Part shown: positions 1-7,464 of the stretch, piece by piece
Position numbering within the stretch: the first letter of the stretch is position 1
Layout of the letters: each line of letters starts with the position of its first letter
The notes under the pieces: generated by a model
Told to the model about the DNA's origin: nothing
The model's database searches: none
The model's input: only the letters and a program-made list of their open reading frames with translations
Source of the DNA: Opitutaceae bacterium
Lineage (GTDB): Bacteria > Verrucomicrobiota > Verrucomicrobiia > Opitutales > Opitutaceae
Length of the DNA stretch: 64,000 nt
Reading direction: 5' to 3'
Assembly (NCBI GenBank): GCA_028284235.1
Contig: JANQSC010000072.1
Location: 62,001 to 126,000, forward strand
Made by a program: the position numbers and the translations under genes

Positions 1-1819
1 TATGCTGACTCCAGGAGTCGCCGTCGAACCGACCCAAACCGTCGGTTGTCGCCGCCCAAACACCTGGCGAATCGCTCACAGCCAACAACGATACCAACTG
101 ATCTCGAGCCCGTCCCTCGGAAATCGAGAACCGCTCCCATTTGCCGTCCACAAGTCGCGATACGCCCGACCGCCAATCTCCAATCCAAAGCGTGTCATTC
201 GAATCGACTACAACATTGTCTACGGTGTAGGATTCAAACTCTCCTACCAATTCGCGCGGCTGGCCCTCGGGTATTCGATACAGAGAGTATCCCCCTGTCC
301 ACAAGTCGCCATTTGACATTTGAGCGATTTGAAACGTCTGTACGGGAAAGTCAGGAGGCGTCAAATAAGTAGACGTGGCTCCGCCATTGGAAACTCGATA
401 GCGGATTATCCCGCCAGTCCGGTCCTTTATCGCCCATGGCCTCAAATCGGATCCAAAGTAAATGTATCCATCTTTCCCTTCATAGGGAGATGCGTGACTT
501 ATCCTCTCACTGTATTCCGGGTGGATATCTCGCTTCCATCGCTTCCCGTCGAACCACGAAACGGCCGCCGCCTCTCCGTGGCTTCCCGAAACCCAAATTC
601 GATCTCCCGTAGTTGCCAGCATCGCATTGGGCTGATCAATAAGTCCATCCTCTTCGCCATAGGATATCCATGAATCTGCTACGGGATTCCATCGGACGAC
701 GCGTTTGTCCTCGCTCAAGAACCAAGTGGTTCCGTCAGACTCTTGACATCCGAAATTCAGGGCCTCGTAGGTGTTCCATCGACTCCGAGATACATCAAAT
801 GTATACGTTTTGTCTGTGTTCCCCCCTGTTATGAAAATATCGTCATCAAGGTTATAGAGAAAAGTGAACCAGTTTACTTGGCTGTCCATTCGCTTAACGC
901 TCCACGCGCCGTCGCGGTAGTTTCCGAGCACTCGCGAACTGGCAGCCCAGAGCGTTCCATCCGCCATTTCCGTGAGCGATCGATTGGCGGCGCCGAATTC
1001 GGCCCAGCTGGAAAGCGCGGTGTAAACAGAATCGTCATACACGTACCTGAGGGCCTCTGCTTCGCTGGTACTCGCAATCCACATTTTTCCGGACGTTCCT
1101 TCGTGAAACTCCGTGATAGAACTCGCTCCTCCGGCATATTCCTCCGTCGAAATTCGCCAGGGATCGCCAATTCGAGTCCCACTAGACCAATCGAGCTCGT
1201 ATCGCATGATCTCGCCAGTAGTCGCCCGGGACAACCAAAGTCTATTTTTCCCATCCACTTTTACGCCATTGACCTGACCTAGGTCGTCGATCAACTCCAA
1301 TTCGTCACCATTAGTTCGGTACAGTTTTTGATCCGGCATTCGAGCTGAACCGGTGGTCGCTATTGGGCCGACTCGAGCGACCACCCAAATGCTGCCGTCC
1401 GCGGATTCATCGATACCACTCCCAGTCGAACCAAGTCTCCACACACTGCCATAGCGGTGCCACACTCCGTCTCGAAATCGAGCGAAAAACTGATTGGTCA
1501 AGACATAGACCGCGCCGTCGGATGCCACTTTGATCGCCAGTGAATTCGCGTTGCCCAGTCCCGCGTCCTCAAACCAGTAGGGCGTCGCCCGATATCCATC
1601 GAATTCGAGGATGCCTCCATGGATAGCGAACCAGAGCGTACCGTCTCCGGAATGATCGACCTGTCTAACCGTATAAGGAGTCAGCGCTTCCAGTTCCCTC
1701 CAGCGCCAGCTCTCATCAAAATTAGCAGTCTGAATTGGCTCGTAGGGTTTCGATGCGCTTCCTGGCTCGATCCAGAGAGAGAGCATCGTAAAAAGCAGTG
1801 CCAATCGCGATGGAGTCAT
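1..1819 (-). CDS. Secreted propeller-type sensor protein (Reg_prop repeats), partial at window edge
   Basis: The left edge of the window cuts this gene, so its C-terminus is unseen; 606 codons are open without a stop. The chosen ATG (complement of 1817-1819) gives a signal peptide (hydrophobic LALLFTMLSLW, about residues 6-16). About ten repeats follow, each with a hydrophobic-Trp core such as LWFAI, LWLSR, LWTGG, LWIGD and VWAATTDGLGRFDG. This is the pattern of the two-component regulator propeller (Reg_prop) family. In that family such propellers form the periplasmic sensing half of hybrid two-component sensors or Y_Y_Y-domain proteins; the output domain here is out of view. It lies 197 bp after a large TonB receptor on the same strand, separated by a terminator. 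A role in sensing the receptor's substrate is an inference. Confidence 0.8.
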   Translation of the reverse strand, partial: MTPSRLALLFTMLSLWIEPGSASKPYEPIQTANFDESWRWRELEALTPYTVRQVDHSGDGTLWFAIHGGILEFDGYRATPYWFEDAGLGNANSLAIKVASDGAVYVLTNQFFARFRDGVWHRYGSVWRLGSTGSGIDESADGSIWVVARVGPIATTGSARMPDQKLYRTNGDELELIDDLGQVNGVKVDGKNRLWLSRATTGEIMRYELDWSSGTRIGDPWRISTEEYAGGASSITEFHEGTSGKMWIASTSEAEALRYVYDDSVYTALSSWAEFGAANRSLTEMADGTLWAASSRVLGNYRDGAWSVKRMDSQVNWFTFLYNLDDDIFITGGNTDKTYTFDVSRSRWNTYEALNFGCQESDGTTWFLSEDKRVVRWNPVADSWISYGEEDGLIDQPNAMLATTGDRIWVSGSHGEAAAVSWFDGKRWKRDIHPEYSERISHASPYEGKDGYIYFGSDLRPWAIKDRTGGIIRYRVSNGGATSTYLTPPDFPVQTFQIAQMSNGDLWTGGYSLYRIPEGQPRELVGEFESYTVDNVVVDSNDTLWIGDWRSGVSRLVDGKWERFSISEGRARDQLVSLLAVSDSPGVWAATTDGLGRFDGDSWSQH

Positions 1820-1944
1820 GGGAGTAGAACTAGTGGAACTTAATACGCTAGTTGATGGTTGGGCAATCTAAAGGTGTGGCGCGAGGTCCCTGCGAGGGAG
1901 TCGCGTGGGGTGATGCGATTCTGTGTTGAGCGGGGTTAAGCGGC

Positions 1945-1977
1945 AAAAAGCGCGGGCCGTCCCCTGAGGAACGGCCC
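1945..1977 (-). terminator. Intrinsic terminator after the first TonB receptor
   Basis: A perfect 7-bp stem GGGCCGT/ACGGCCC (1954-1960 with 1971-1977) has a 10-nt loop. Read on the minus strand it is followed by GCGC and five T residues. It lies 39 bp after the receptor stop codon and should separate the receptor from the propeller gene. Confidence 0.7.
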
Positions 1978-2015
1978 ATGCCGTTACAAGGCTGACTTCC
2001 GGGCGGGGATCGGTT

Positions 2016-5000
2016 CTAGAATTCGAAGGTCGCGGTGAGGCGCCAGCTTCGTGGCATCGGCACGTCGAAACGACCCCAGACGGTTCCGCGATCATAGGGC
2101 AGCTCCGCAATAGGACCTCGTTTCCGCCCGTGGACGATCGGGATGATATCCTGATCATCGAGCACGTTTCTGACGTTGAGCTGGAGCGTGACCGGTCCTT
2201 CGAATGGGCCGAAGCCGTTCCTCCATTTGTATCGAAGCATGGCGTTGGTATCCCAGAGTTCGCGTGAGTACCAAGTTTCCAGACCCACCTCGTCTTCGCC
2301 AATGATCATGTTGTCTTTCCAGCTTAGGCCGCCGCCGACACTGAAGCCCTTGAGGAATCCTTCCGAAAAGTCGTATGCTGTGAAGACGTTGGCGTTGTAA
2401 GGGCGCAGCCCCCAGCGCTTGCCATTGGCAACTCGGTTGTCGTTAACCCCTCTGATGACCGTATCCATCTCTTGCATGAGGGTTCGACCGTTGATGGTCT
2501 CGTAATTGCCTACGTTGTCGGTGGTATCCTCCGTGGCATTGGTTATATCGGTCGCGAACTGAAGGAATTGGGAATATAGACCGTCCGGATCGAGACCATC
2601 CGGGTCGGCGAGAATCCACTCGCCGTCGCTGACCTCTTCAAACGGATTGATGACCTGATCCCAGTCCTGATAGACCCCAGCGTCCAGATTTGGCAAGAGA
2701 CCGTAGTGCTCCACGAGCCGATTCAGGTAGTTCGTGACGATTCGATCCGTTTTCGACGCCTTGAAGGTCAGTCGCCAATTGTCCGTGATATTCGCGTTGA
2801 GGGTGATTTCGACGCCTCTTGAATACTTGTCCACGACATCTCCATTCCAAGTGCGGGTCATCTGTTCCTGCTCGTCGAGAGCGGTCCACTCCGTCTCCGA
2901 CATGATTCCCAGTTCGATTAGCTGGTCTCCGAGAGACGAGACGACGTCGTCATAAGGACCGGCTCTGTAGGCCCCGATCGGCCTCCCTTGTTCCTCGAGT
3001 TCGTAGTATACGATGCGGCCTGAGATCCTGTTTTCGAACAACTGAAAACCGAGTCCGTAGTCGAGCCCCACTCCTTCCGGTGGCGGGGATGGGATGCCCG
3101 TGGGCATGAGCGTGCGTTCAAAATTCGGGAAGCCGACATTGTCCGAGAAGTTCGCCATGAGGCGGAAGTTGTCATTCAGATGGAAGACGGTGCCGAAAAC
3201 GCTGGTGGTGGCATCGGAAGCGAATTGATCGTTGAGTTCCGGGAGATCCAATCTGGGGTTCGGCCCGTAAATCAACTCCTCATCAGTGAAGACGTCGAAT
3301 TGAATGGGGCTGTCCGGGTCGAGATTCACATTGTCGCGATCCGCCAAAAGTAGAGGGAATTGCGTGATATCGTTCGTGTCCTGGCGAACGCCCAGGGAGG
3401 TGACTAGTCTTCGATTGAGCCAGTAGCTATGCATCGCGAATAGTCGAGTATCGACTTCTTGAGTGGAGATCCGATTGGAGTTGGCTCCCCTCACATTGGT
3501 CCAACCGACTTCGATTTCTTCCGCTTCAGCGGTCTCCGTTTGAGGGTTGTCTACCAAGATCGTTGTGCCGACAAGCTGATCCCAGTGCCCAATGTGGAAG
3601 GACTCCGGGTTGTCTACCGGGTCGTTCCAGTCGAAGTAGGTTCGAACGTTCACCCGATTGTTGGCGTTGCTCCAATCGATGCTGAACGGGCGCTCTAGCA
3701 TCGCCAGTTGCTGAACGAGTCGCGTATCCCACTCGTTGGACTTTGAGAACATGGCCGCGATTTTGTGGTTTCCAAAGCGCTCCGTATCCAGATCGTAGGA
3801 CATCGACAGGCGCGTGGTTTCGAGATCGATATTGCGGTTGTCGCGCCTCCAGCTTGATTCGAGATACCATTGGCCGACGTAGGGATTCGACCCGTAGCCT
3901 GGGTTTCTACTCCCTCCGGTTCCGTCTCCAGCATAGTCGAGACCCAAAGTCGTGTTGATGTCCCCGTATAGCGAGAAGTTGCTTTGCGCGGTGTAGTGGG
4001 CTTGAAGATCAGTCGACTGTTTGTTGTGGGCCAGGTTAATGTAGAAATTCTCGTTCACCTTGAAATCGAGAAAGGCGGAGTGGTTTTGGAAATCCCAATT
4101 TCGGGTCGCTCCGGGGCCGTCGGTATTGACGTAGCGGGGCAGGAGTTCGGGCATGTCTATGCGGTAGCGTCCACTATTTAGAGTCGGCGGTTCATAGGCG
4201 ACGGCGTCGGGAGGTGGCAGAGAGTTTGTCTCGGAGTAGGGGCGAAGTGTAAAAGTGCCGGCTGTATTGAATGTAGTGCCGTTGTTGGTTATCGTTATGT
4301 AGCGAGCGGAGTTGTTCGCATTGTTGGTTCGTCGCGTGTACAGGTCTGCCGGAAAGCCTGCATTCTCCGGGTTGTTCGGGTCCTCGTTATTGTTGTTGCG
4401 CGGGACAATGTAGAGATCTTCCAGATCCATCCCTTGGTCGATGTAGTAATTGGTCCAGTCATACAAAGTGATCCCCCCAAAGTCTATCGCGGGAGCGCGA
4501 CTCTGGTTGCTTATGCTCTTCGTGCCGGATTCATAGTTGGTCCTTATAGTGAGCTTATCGTTCACCTTGTAGGTAGTTGTTCCAAAAATACGTTCGCCGT
4601 CGTCGTACGTATTCACCTGCCATTCCTCATTTTCCGTATTCACGGCGGCGATGGCGATCGCGAACTTGTCCTCGACCAGGACCCGGTTGAAGCGAAGCTC
4701 CGTTCGGAAGCCTCCCGTATCCTCGTGGGTAATCCTGAATCGGCCGTTGTTTCTTTGAGTGCTCGCTCCAATAGACGTCGCGTTCGTGATGCCTCCTGCT
4801 CCGCTCGAACCGAAAAGGATGCCGTTTGGCCCGCGGCTTTCGTCGTAGCGACCGGTTCGGTAGCCATCGCTCGGCGTGATGCTGCGAAAGTAGTCCATGC
4901 CTTTGCTGGCGGCCACGCCGCGGATGTTGATCTTCTGATCGATATCCTCCGCCTTCGTCGCTTCGCGATCGGAAATCGCGCTGGGACCACCCAATTGGTC

Positions 5001-5312
5001 CTCGTCGTAATTGAGGTACATATTGGCGGTGTAGTCGGCGAGCTCGTCAAGCGACTGGATTCCGAGGTCTTCGATAAAGGCCTCCGTGTAGACGGAGACC
5101 GAGGAAGCAACGTCAACTAGGCTTGTGTTCATTCGGCTGCCGGCGAGCGTATTCTCGGCCCGATAGCCACGGTCATTCGAAGAATCGACCTGGAAGGGGC
5201 TGAGCTCGAAAACGTCAGCCTCTTCGGTATCATCTTGCCCGAAGACGGGCGGGTAAAAGCCCCATTGCGTAGCCGCAACGAGCGAAACGAGTGTGAGTGT
5301 GGATTTTTTCAT
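2016..5312 (-). CDS. Large TonB-dependent outer-membrane receptor (ELSPF type)
   Basis: Outer-membrane beta-barrel that imports a large substrate using TonB energy; a glycan or glycan fragment is likely but not shown. It has 1098 residues: signal peptide about 1-25, the motif FELSPFQVD at 35-43 (TonB-box position), a plug domain about 60-230 with the core ESRGPNGILFGSSGAGGITN, then a barrel ending in aromatic Phe (ATFEF), as expected for Bam-dependent barrels. There is no STN domain. Its length is well above siderophore receptors (about 700) and near SusC-like receptors, but no SusD gene is adjacent. The start ATG has no clear Shine-Dalgarno; the leader is rich in A and C, as for two other receptors in this window. 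Confidence 0.93.
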   Translation of the reverse strand: MKKSTLTLVSLVAATQWGFYPPVFGQDDTEEADVFELSPFQVDSSNDRGYRAENTLAGSRMNTSLVDVASSVSVYTEAFIEDLGIQSLDELADYTANMYLNYDEDQLGGPSAISDREATKAEDIDQKINIRGVAASKGMDYFRSITPSDGYRTGRYDESRGPNGILFGSSGAGGITNATSIGASTQRNNGRFRITHEDTGGFRTELRFNRVLVEDKFAIAIAAVNTENEEWQVNTYDDGERIFGTTTYKVNDKLTIRTNYESGTKSISNQSRAPAIDFGGITLYDWTNYYIDQGMDLEDLYIVPRNNNNEDPNNPENAGFPADLYTRRTNNANNSARYITITNNGTTFNTAGTFTLRPYSETNSLPPPDAVAYEPPTLNSGRYRIDMPELLPRYVNTDGPGATRNWDFQNHSAFLDFKVNENFYINLAHNKQSTDLQAHYTAQSNFSLYGDINTTLGLDYAGDGTGGSRNPGYGSNPYVGQWYLESSWRRDNRNIDLETTRLSMSYDLDTERFGNHKIAAMFSKSNEWDTRLVQQLAMLERPFSIDWSNANNRVNVRTYFDWNDPVDNPESFHIGHWDQLVGTTILVDNPQTETAEAEEIEVGWTNVRGANSNRISTQEVDTRLFAMHSYWLNRRLVTSLGVRQDTNDITQFPLLLADRDNVNLDPDSPIQFDVFTDEELIYGPNPRLDLPELNDQFASDATTSVFGTVFHLNDNFRLMANFSDNVGFPNFERTLMPTGIPSPPPEGVGLDYGLGFQLFENRISGRIVYYELEEQGRPIGAYRAGPYDDVVSSLGDQLIELGIMSETEWTALDEQEQMTRTWNGDVVDKYSRGVEITLNANITDNWRLTFKASKTDRIVTNYLNRLVEHYGLLPNLDAGVYQDWDQVINPFEEVSDGEWILADPDGLDPDGLYSQFLQFATDITNATEDTTDNVGNYETINGRTLMQEMDTVIRGVNDNRVANGKRWGLRPYNANVFTAYDFSEGFLKGFSVGGGLSWKDNMIIGEDEVGLETWYSRELWDTNAMLRYKWRNGFGPFEGPVTLQLNVRNVLDDQDIIPIVHGRKRGPIAELPYDRGTVWGRFDVPMPRSWRLTATFEF

Positions 5313-5408
5313 AGTTTGAGTAATCTAGTGTGGTCGTGAGTTAGGATGCAGGATGGGAATTCCATCTGCGTGCCCGCTAGATTACAGACATCCACGTTTT
5401 AGCGTTAT

Positions 5409-5420
5409 CGTATCGATACG
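5409..5420. promoter_or_regulatory. 12-bp palindrome upstream of the first TonB receptor
   Basis: CGTATCGATACG is a perfect palindrome about 97 bp upstream of the receptor start, in an otherwise AT-leaning promoter region. It has the size of a repressor half-site pair, but no other copy was noticed, so an operator role is only a suggestion. Confidence 0.25.
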
Positions 5421-5627
5421 GAAGAGTGACAGATTCGTACGTTTCTAGAGATTTCTAGACTACAAGCCACGTTTCCAGACTCGGCGGTCTGCAGGTGCGC
5501 AAATTCCGAACGGACCACTTGCTCGAAGCGAGTCGGATGGTCGGACGTAAACGGCGGTTCTCCTACCGCGCTTTCAGATTTGAGTTAAAAGAAGCCGACT
5601 ACCTTAGCTGGACAACCTTGATGCAGT

Positions 5628-5769
5628 GGCTCGCCCGGACCGTCGAGCCCTCCCGTGAGCGGCTTTTTGCGCGTAATCCCAAACGGGAAAGGCGTCCGGT
5701 CCCGTGACCGAACGCCTCCAGCGTTTGTACACAATCGATGGGGCGAGACCTTTGTCTCGGCCCCATCGA
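5628..5769. other. Cluster of strong hairpins in a 656-bp gene-free gap
   Basis: The gap 5313-5968 has no convincing gene. It contains a hairpin GGCTCG/CGAGCC (5628-5649), a compound hairpin AGGCGT-GGT/ACC-ACGCCT (5690-5717), and a very strong hairpin with 15 paired bases and one bulge (5735-5749 with 5754-5769, 4-nt loop). No T-tract follows any of them. They could be a structured RNA, a repeat element or a transcription barrier; I cannot decide which. Confidence 0.4.
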
Positions 5770-5855
5770 GTTACATTGTTCCCTATAAAAATGTATCACG
5801 CAGGGATAGGTTCCCCGAACCGGAAACCTCCCGAACGATCGATTCGCGACTCCCA

Positions 5856-5945
5856 CTCCTAATCTTACTCTTAATCCTAATCTTCATCAAAACGAGTGGG
5901 GAGTTGGAGAGTGATTAGGATTATGATTAAGAGTAAGAGTAGGAA
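5856..5945. repeat. Imperfect inverted repeat of CCTAATCTTA-type low-complexity sequence
   Basis: The left arm (about 5856-5885) and right arm (about 5912-5945) are near reverse complements. Both are built from variations of CCTAATC, TTACTC and TTAATC, around a loop of about 26 bp. It ends 24 bp before the stop codon of the 53-codon gene (minus strand), so it could also act as that operon's transcription end. The low-complexity arms suggest a dispersed repeat family. Confidence 0.55.
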
Positions 5946-5968
5946 CTCGAGCGGGCGCTTTGACGTTG

Positions 5969-6130
5969 TCAGGCATTTTGGTGTATCAGATATATGAATA
6001 AGAAGAGCGCGATGAGTGGTCCCATGACGCTGAGCGCGGTGCGGATAGCGATGTCTGTTCGCACGGGTTCCAGGCGGAATTGCCCCAGGGCGCTTTGATG
6101 GCGAGATTCGTCCGAGTGTTCTCTATTCAT
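5969..6130 (-). CDS. 53-residue single-pass membrane protein
   Basis: Short gene of unknown function, the third in an operon with the two upstream genes (13 bp after the preceding stop). The product MNREHSDESR... has a charged N-terminal half and one hydrophobic segment at about residues 33-50 (ALSVMGPLIALFLFIYLI), so it is probably an inner-membrane peptide with the N-terminus in the cytoplasm. It belongs to a unit preceded by the 21-bp-spaced direct repeats shared with siderophore receptor genes, so it may be made under iron limitation. Its small size and position recall accessory peptides of uptake systems, but no homology is claimed. Confidence 0.6.
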   Translation of the reverse strand: MNREHSDESRHQSALGQFRLEPVRTDIAIRTALSVMGPLIALFLFIYLIHQNA

Positions 6131-6143
6131 GGGTAGATTAGAT

Positions 6144-6998
6144 CTATGTTATGGAGCTGCATTCGACGACCGAGCGGAAAACGCCTAGGCTCGCCGCGTT
6201 TGCGATTGGGTTGATCGCGAGGAGCTGGGCGTTGTCGGGACCGGCGACGTAGAGTCGCGGCGCTTCGCGATTGTTGGAGACGAATATTCCTCTGGCCGCG
6301 ACCATGCCGAACTGGAGCGTGCTCATCCCGCCATGAACTACGAGCATTCGATCCGTTGATTCCGTGTATTCGGGATAGACGATTTCTCGGTGGACGATGC
6401 CGGTAGTTGCCAAGGTGATTTCGAGTCCGGTTTGACATTTACTTGCTTCATCGAACAAGAGTTCGAGCACGGTCGGTCGAAGACGGGTTGACTCGGCGTC
6501 GCCGGGAATGACCGGATAACTATCGCGGTCGTTTCGGTAGTCTGCCGGATAGCGGGCGCAATCGACGATCGCCCGCGCCCATTCGATGGCCTCGATTTCC
6601 GGCGGCGAGCAAATCTGCATCACTTCCATCCCGAACCGGTTGCGGAACTCGATACGCCCGGGCGACTTGCAGCAGTCGCATCGAGCGATGCGAGCGTAGG
6701 TCGAGTGCCCTTTGTTGGGATTGAGGAAGAGTCTCTGCTCCCGGTCGGACGCGACCTCGCTGTCCGGTGCCAGTTGCATTTCAAGTGGGCTTGTTCGCGT
6801 GAGAAGTCGGGCGTAGGCGTGTCGTGTTTGCAGGAAGTAGTTGTCGAAACGTGTTAACTGTTCAAATACATGCAACCAGTCGCTATTGAGCGCGATACAG
6901 CCTTCGGAATCGGTTTGCAGTGTGATTCCGCAATTCGCGTCGTTTGAGGAGGGTTCGCCCGCTTGTGTGAAGGGCGCGATTTGAGAAAGTCGATTCAT
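6144..6998 (-). CDS. 284-residue protein of unknown function, faintly HemS/ChuX-like
   Basis: Second gene of a three-gene unit. The frame is open further upstream, but the ATG ending at 6998 is chosen because it lies 7 bp after the stop of the preceding gene; a longer start would overlap that gene by about 170 bp. There is no signal peptide, so it is cytoplasmic. The middle has a CDCCKSPG cysteine cluster, then IEFRNRFGMEVMQICSPPE. The order of a WLHVFEQLTRFDNYFLQ block followed by an EFRNRFGMEVMQI block is loosely like hemin-degrading HemS/ChuX proteins; this is weak pattern matching, not an assignment. The iron-type operator upstream fits a role in iron or heme handling. Confidence 0.65.
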   Translation of the reverse strand: MNRLSQIAPFTQAGEPSSNDANCGITLQTDSEGCIALNSDWLHVFEQLTRFDNYFLQTRHAYARLLTRTSPLEMQLAPDSEVASDREQRLFLNPNKGHSTYARIARCDCCKSPGRIEFRNRFGMEVMQICSPPEIEAIEWARAIVDCARYPADYRNDRDSYPVIPGDAESTRLRPTVLELLFDEASKCQTGLEITLATTGIVHREIVYPEYTESTDRMLVVHGGMSTLQFGMVAARGIFVSNNREAPRLYVAGPDNAQLLAINPIANAASLGVFRSVVECSSIT

Positions 6999-7005
6999 TG
7001 TGGAC

Positions 7006-7302
7006 TTAGGCGTACTGCCGGGCGTTTTCGATGTGGGTTGTAATGCGGGCTTGGGGACAGAAACAGGCGATGCGGCAAGCGAGATTCCAAATGGCGTCGT
7101 CGGCGATGGCCGATTCCACATGCACGCTGAGGTGAATCGTCGTTTCGAACGACGTGGGATCGCCAGCCGCTTCATGGATTTTCAAGGGAAGGGCGAGCTT
7201 GAGGTCGACGGCGCAGATTTGGGCGATTTGAGCTAGTTCCCGGCGAAGCGTTTCGCTGGGGGCAACGATATCGCACTGTATTGAAGTCTCGGATTCAAGC
7301 AT
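7006..7302 (-). CDS. 98-residue protein of unknown function, first gene of an iron-linked operon
   Basis: Small protein beginning MLESETSIQCDIV and ending ENARQYA, with no signal peptide or membrane segment. It has three Cys near the C-terminal half (NLACRIACFCPQ). Its start lies 36 bp downstream of the paired direct repeats at 7338-7372, and its stop is 7 bp before the 284-residue gene, so the two are almost certainly co-transcribed. I do not recognise a family. The same repeats precede two siderophore receptors in this window, which links the unit to iron control by inference. Confidence 0.6.
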   Translation of the reverse strand: MLESETSIQCDIVAPSETLRRELAQIAQICAVDLKLALPLKIHEAAGDPTSFETTIHLSVHVESAIADDAIWNLACRIACFCPQARITTHIENARQYA

Positions 7303-7337
7303 GTGCAGATACTAGTCGACGGCCGACGTTCCATCCA

Positions 7338-7372
7338 CCCCGAGCCGGATAGAAAGCGCTCCCAAACGGATT
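7338..7372 (-). promoter_or_regulatory. Paired 14-bp direct repeat (operator candidate, copy 1)
   Basis: CCCCGAGCCGGATA (7338-7351) and CTCCCAAACGGATT (7359-7372) are direct repeats starting exactly 21 bp apart (two helical turns), separated by GAAAGCG. Near-identical pairs occur at 12361-12395 and 15812-15846, always just upstream of a minus-strand transcription unit. This copy is the most diverged. PchR/YbtA-type AraC regulators are known to bind direct repeats of this kind. Confidence 0.65.
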
Positions 7373-7443
7373 TGTTTCGCAGCCTTACTGCGAAAAGGAG
7401 TGATCGGTCTTCGCCGAGACAGAGGTGTGAGGAGTGAAACGGG
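7373..7443. repeat. Promoter-flank block shared with 15847-15906
   Basis: The sequence beyond the direct repeats (TTTCGCAG..TTACTGCGAAAAGGAGTGA, then GTGTGAGGAGTGAAACGGG) is also found next to the operator of the second siderophore receptor (15847-15906), with a different length between the two conserved parts. The two promoter regions appear to be copies of one ancestral upstream region. Confidence 0.6.
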
Positions 7444-7464
7444 TGAGCTCGTTTCGGATTGGCG

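Noticed and set aside
1..1300. Several plus-strand open frames of 100-180 codons at the window start
   Set aside because: The minus strand is open for 606 codons with signal peptide and propeller repeats; the plus frames are shadows of it.
5495..5918. Overlapping small open frames in the gap upstream of the first TonB receptor
   Set aside because: They run through strong hairpins, have no ribosome site and give basic, low-complexity products.
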